Below are positions 53,130 to 64,000 of a stretch of DNA of 64,000 bases, piece by piece. Under the pieces are notes generated by a model. That model did no database searches. It saw only the letters and a program-made list of their open reading frames with translations, and was not told where the DNA came from. Numbering within the stretch: position 1 is the first letter of the stretch; the number at the start of each line of letters is the position of its first letter. The stretch is taken from assembly GCA_026745465.1 (NCBI GenBank), contig JACYXH010000242.1, forward strand, positions 1,268,501 through 1,332,500. The letters are read 5' to 3'. The translations under genes and the position numbers were made by a program. Source of the DNA: Lota lota. Lineage: Eukaryota > Chordata > Actinopteri > Gadiformes > Lotidae.

Positions 53130-53583
53130 AGCAGCAACGGCAGGAAGCCTGATAGCGATGGCATCTTATTTTATCCTGACAACGCTTTTATGTTGAAAAT
53201 ATTTAACAACAACCACATGTCACACTACAATGAATGTTGGTGAGAAATTCTGACAATAGTTTAAAGGCTAAAGAAACAAAAGAAAATGCAACAGCATATT
53301 GTTTGACAAGGTCCTGCTGCGTACGGCAAGCTTTATTGTTTCCACTGTTTGCTAGCTAACTTTTATAAGACAGCCTGGAAACCTTATAATACTTTACATA
53401 TATATATGTATATTGCTTCAAGTTTCTAATATATATTTGCATGTTGCTCAACATGTCTTACATTTCTTGGGGTCAGCTATTTTGTTTAAATATATTGAAT
53501 CACTGAACTATTTTCTCTTCTGTGAATTCGTTAATGAGTATTTTTTTAAACGCATATTTAGGTGTTTTTATACCACAATTTTT
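53130..53583 (+). other. 3' UTR of the peptide-precursor gene
   Basis: AT-rich sequence between the stop codon and the AATAAA at 53584, about 460 bases. It includes several TATATAT and ATTT words. No other feature is seen. Confidence 0.6.
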
Positions 53584-53589
53584 AATAAA
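53584..53589 (+). terminator. Poly(A) signal of the peptide-precursor gene
   Basis: AATAAA about 455 bases after the stop codon, followed within 25-35 bases by a GT-rich stretch (GTATGTGGTT). Cleavage is expected near 53605. Confidence 0.65.
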
Positions 53590-53599
53590 GTTAAAGTCA

Positions 53600-58520
<4,921 letters not shown>

Positions 58521-58534
58521 TTTGGTCTACATTG

Positions 58535-58540
58535 TTTATT
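58535..58540 (-). terminator. spag16: Poly(A) signal of SPAG16
   Basis: TTTATT on the plus strand is AATAAA on the minus strand, about 67 bases beyond the SPAG16 stop codon, giving a very short 3' UTR. Confidence 0.6.
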
Positions 58541-58606
58541 ACAATGCTTAGGCAAGAAAAACATGCAATACATTCAAAGGTTTGAACTTTTGATCATTAT
58601 GAAACA

Positions 58607-60943
<2,337 letters not shown>

Positions 60944-61094
60944 TTTTAAGTCAGTATTTGTTACCAGGTTGCTACTAGATCGGTCTACATGGCAAGGAGA
61001 GCTTGGAGTTACTATGGATACCAGAAAGCTCTCGTTGATAACGCCTGTCAGAGTTCTCGCGAGATTTTGCGTTCGAGTCTGATATACAACAATC
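60944..61094. promoter_or_regulatory. Bidirectional promoter of SPAG16 and NDUFB4
   Basis: Only 151 bp separate the two divergent start codons. At 61055-61064 is a perfect palindromic TCTCGCGAGA, a core element known from TATA-less and bidirectional vertebrate promoters. At 61008-61022, GTTACTATGGATACC resembles an RFX X-box (one mismatch to the consensus), fitting a ciliary gene. No TATA box is evident. Transcription starts are inferred. Confidence 0.7.
61055..61064. promoter_or_regulatory. TCTCGCGAGA core promoter element
   Basis: Exact 10-bp palindrome, 31 bp upstream of the NDUFB4 ATG. Such motifs drive housekeeping and mitochondrial genes and act in both directions. Confidence 0.75.
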
Positions 61095-62870
61095 ATGGCG
61101 GACTATCGAGAGGCGCCCTTGGCCACTCGGCCAAAAACATTAGATCCAAATGAATATTTCAACCTGTCGCCAGAATATAGACGCGCCGAAGCGGAAAGGG
61201 CAGCATTACGGGCCAATTTAAAGAGGCAATATCAACTGCAACTGAATAACCCGCACAGACGGGAGCTGATTGTAAGTGACCTGTCCTGCAAAGTCAGATC
61301 CCCCTTCAAAATGGCTCTGACTAGTCGCTGGGATGCTAACATGATCTAGCATCTACACTTGCCAAATTAATATACATTTAAAAGGATAACACCGATGGCG
61401 TTCAAAATTGAAACCTATGTTTACTGTTTAGTTGCTTTCTGAAATGGTGGACGATGTTGCCATTCCGTTTCGGATAGCGAGCTTACATAGGTGAGCAAGG
61501 TGATTATTGTTGTTAGCTTAGTTTTGACAAATGCATAAGTACAAGTCTTGTTGCAATCCAAGTGTTACTTGCTATTCATGTTGGCCCATACTGTCCAATT
61601 GTTTGTGTAGAGTGCTGAAACGTAATGTCACTGCAGTCATACAAGTTTAGGCACGTAACCTTAAGCAGACGTGTAGTTTGGAATTGCCTGTCAAACACCA
61701 ACCTGTGCATCGTTTAGGTTAACTGGACTCTTCACGCAACAGAGTGAACCAAGTACGCTCTGCTTAGACACAATCATATAAACAAGCTACATAAGTTACT
61801 TGATTTTAGATACGTTTGTTCTGGTCTATATTTACTAATTGGATACAATGAACCAATTGACCAGTACGATTTTATTTGACACTACAGGAAGACCCTGCTC
61901 TGAACCGCTGGGTGTATGCACGAGCCAACCCTTACAACCACTTCAGAGCCACAAAGAAGACGTCTCTGCTGGGTGCATTGTTTGGAGTCGCTCCCCTCTT
62001 CATCCTCTACTATGTCTTCAAGACAGACAGGGTATGTAAATATAGATGCAGTGTGTACTTTAAATGCATTGTAGTCACATCATCATATGTGGAGGTGCTG
62101 ATGAATGCTGTTGGGTTTTAAAATTTGTATTCTGAACAATTACGTATGGTAAAGTGGTTATTTTACCTCTCTAAGAATGACCAATGGTAATACTGATGTG
62201 AACACACCAATAAATAGGATAGTCATTAGGGGTTTATTAAAAAAAATATATGAAAATATAAAACTTGATAATTTGTCTCCATAATATATCGAAGTTTCTA
62301 TGTGTGCGAAAAGGTATTTGGTATTTACTCTGACACCAGATTTTCAGCACAACGTGAAATGCCAGCATTTGGTTATTCATCTATTTATTTCCGATATAGA
62401 GATGGATTTAAATAATGTAATTGCATTGTAGATGAAGGTATCCTTGCCCTCATTTTGCTTGCATAAAGTGTACCATTTATTTGTGAACCAAATGCATACC
62501 CATACACCCACACAGCCATATCCATACACCCACACAGCCAATTGTTATTCACAGCCCTGGGTTGAGATTCACACTATATTTTTACCCTGGCAAATGTCAG
62601 TTCAACCTTTTGTGCAATTGTCAGTGGGCCAGCCATGTTCAGCTTCCTCTCAAATTGGATACAAGGGGAAAGGGAGTCTGGAAAAACACCTCATTCATAA
62701 AACATGCTGTTGAGAAAATGTCTGGCTAGAAGGGTGTAGGTGATACGATTTTGTTTCCAAGGCAACTGCGCTAACCCACCCTCTCATCTGTTTCTTTTTT
62801 CTTCCAGGATCGGAGAGAAGAACAGATCAAAGCTGGGACCTTGGAACGCAAATATAAGTTGTCGTATTGA
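61095..62870 (+). CDS. ndufb4: NDUFB4, complex I accessory subunit B15
   Basis: Three exons, 61095-61271, 61888-62031 and 62808-62870, all phase 0 with GTAAGT/GTATGT donors and clean AG acceptors, encode 127 residues (human 129). The N-terminus has the TLDP.EY..SPE.RRA.AER motif. Then come NPHRREL, DPAL.RW.YAR and one transmembrane segment at about 85-103 ([19 protein letters not shown]). The C-terminus is [19 protein letters not shown], as in the family. The protein sits in the membrane arm of mitochondrial NADH:ubiquinone oxidoreductase as a structural subunit, has no catalytic residues, and lacks a cleavable presequence. It is divergently transcribed with SPAG16. Confidence 0.97.
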
Positions 62871-62923
62871 GCTCCTGAGGATATGTTCTATAGATACTGT
62901 CATTGTGTAATTATTAATGCCCT

Positions 62924-62929
62924 AATAAA
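62924..62929 (+). terminator. ndufb4: Poly(A) signal of NDUFB4
   Basis: AATAAA 54 bases after the stop codon, followed by a T-rich stretch, giving a 3' UTR of about 75 bases. Confidence 0.75.
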
Positions 62930-62949
62930 ATCACATTTTTAAAGGCATT

Positions 62950-64000
62950 TTGTTCATTTATGAATCTTATCAGTGGGTAGTAGACCCAACATTATGAAAA
63001 CATTTAAACTGCAAGATGGCTGCATTCATCGGCGCAACATCGCTACATGCATGTGCTCCATGCTATTCGCCCACAACACTAGAACTGTACAATGTTCTAC
63101 CATTACCTCAATAATCAATAGTCTAAGCTTTGTTGATATTGTGGCTTTTCTGTGTGAATGGATTTACTCACCAATTGTGATATACCTGTAGTCCTATTCA
63201 TGGAGTGAATCCTTGCATGCAAATAGTTCAAACATTTCAACGTATATGGGTTTGGTTAGAGGATGGATTACCAAGCTTGCCAAATGATGTGCTTGTTGGG
63301 GACGATGTGTGCTTTTACCACACAAGTGTCAGCAAGCAACAATGGGTTTTGATGGAGTTCTTTGAATTACATCCACTATATATTTTAGCATTTCAGACTT
63401 GACCCATGTATTGTAGGGTAGAATGATAAGTGATGTGTAGATGAAATATTGTTGTCAGACAAAGAAAGTAACTACCTATTGTGATGGTGAGATAATGAAA
63501 TGCACGTGTTACTTTCTGTCGCAGTGTTGTATAAGCGTTAGTTTGAATTGGTAGGGTAAAGGGACATGGTATATTAAGAAACGTGTATATTGAATAGGCC
63601 TTTGTAAACTAATTTGGTCTGTTGGACCAAAATATTATACATGTAATGTATTTGAGGACATTGATGTTTGGTGGAAGGAAACGGGAGAGAAAAAAAACAC
63701 ATTTCCATGTTTACAATATATTTTTCGGAGAAGATATTTAATTTTGGTGACGCAAATTCATAGATTTACATTTTGAGAATCATATGTTTCAGAAAAGGTG
63801 TTAAACAGCAGGTTAATTAATTAAATGAATGGAGAAAATGTTTTAAATCGATTTTAGTTATTAAAAAAAAAGTAAATTACCTACCATCCACCCAAGCTCT
63901 AAAATATTTTTAAACACGATTACATACTTTTCCTACATATAATTAAGGGTTACATTAATTACCAAACATTAATTGTAGCATTTTGCACATTATGATGCTG
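62950..64000. other. Downstream flank, no gene seen
   Basis: AT-rich unique sequence with short A and T runs. No exon, RNA gene or recognised repeat. Confidence 0.6.

Noticed and set aside
60944-61096. ATG at 61096 as the SPAG16 start
   Set aside because: It would overlap the NDUFB4 start codon and add a region with no similarity to SPAG16. The ATG at 60943 begins where family similarity starts, although an extended form is mentioned as a possibility.

Overview
The window is vertebrate nuclear DNA and almost certainly from a teleost fish. Genes are split by GT-AG introns, coding density is low, and there are about 18 long (CA/GT)n arrays and many poly-G/poly-C runs. tRNA-headed dispersed repeats of a kind common in fish genomes and an inverted-repeat (MITE-like) element are also present. 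The species cannot be named from the sequence. Very high short-tandem-repeat density is known from cod-like fishes, but that is only a hint.

Layout. From 1 to about 33 kb there is no recognisable coding exon. This stretch holds microsatellites, purine tracts, short repeats and unique AT-rich DNA, and is probably mostly the first coding intron of a minus-strand gene. The start-codon exon of that gene lies at 33099-33297 and encodes the beginning of a Rab27-binding Slp-homology domain that looks most like MYRIP (Slac2-c). A possible non-coding first exon or promoter lies near 37 kb. From 37 to 47.9 kb I see only repeats, including a degenerate tandem array with a period of about 325-340 bp at 44.7-45.6 kb.

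At 47992-53129 (+) I assemble a compact six-exon gene with a TATA box and a poly(A) signal. It encodes a predicted secreted precursor of 184 residues that I cannot assign to a known family. Its last part reads as three successive 35-residue segments separated by basic cleavage motifs (MRR, RARR, RARR), and exons 3, 4 and 5 appear to be duplicates of one another. This is the most interesting object in the window.

From 53.6 to 58.5 kb no gene is seen. At 58607-60943 (-) lies SPAG16, the axonemal central-apparatus protein PF20, in only three coding exons with seven WD repeats. Head to head with it, across a 151-bp intergenic promoter containing a perfect TCTCGCGAGA element, is NDUFB4 (61095-62870, +), an accessory subunit of mitochondrial complex I. 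The last 1.1 kb is empty.

The genes do not form a pathway. They are a membrane-trafficking adaptor, a putative secreted peptide, a ciliary protein and a respiratory-chain subunit. SPAG16 and NDUFB4 share a promoter. All three spliced genes in which I can see enough intron carry a long CA/GT repeat within about 100 nt of a splice site.
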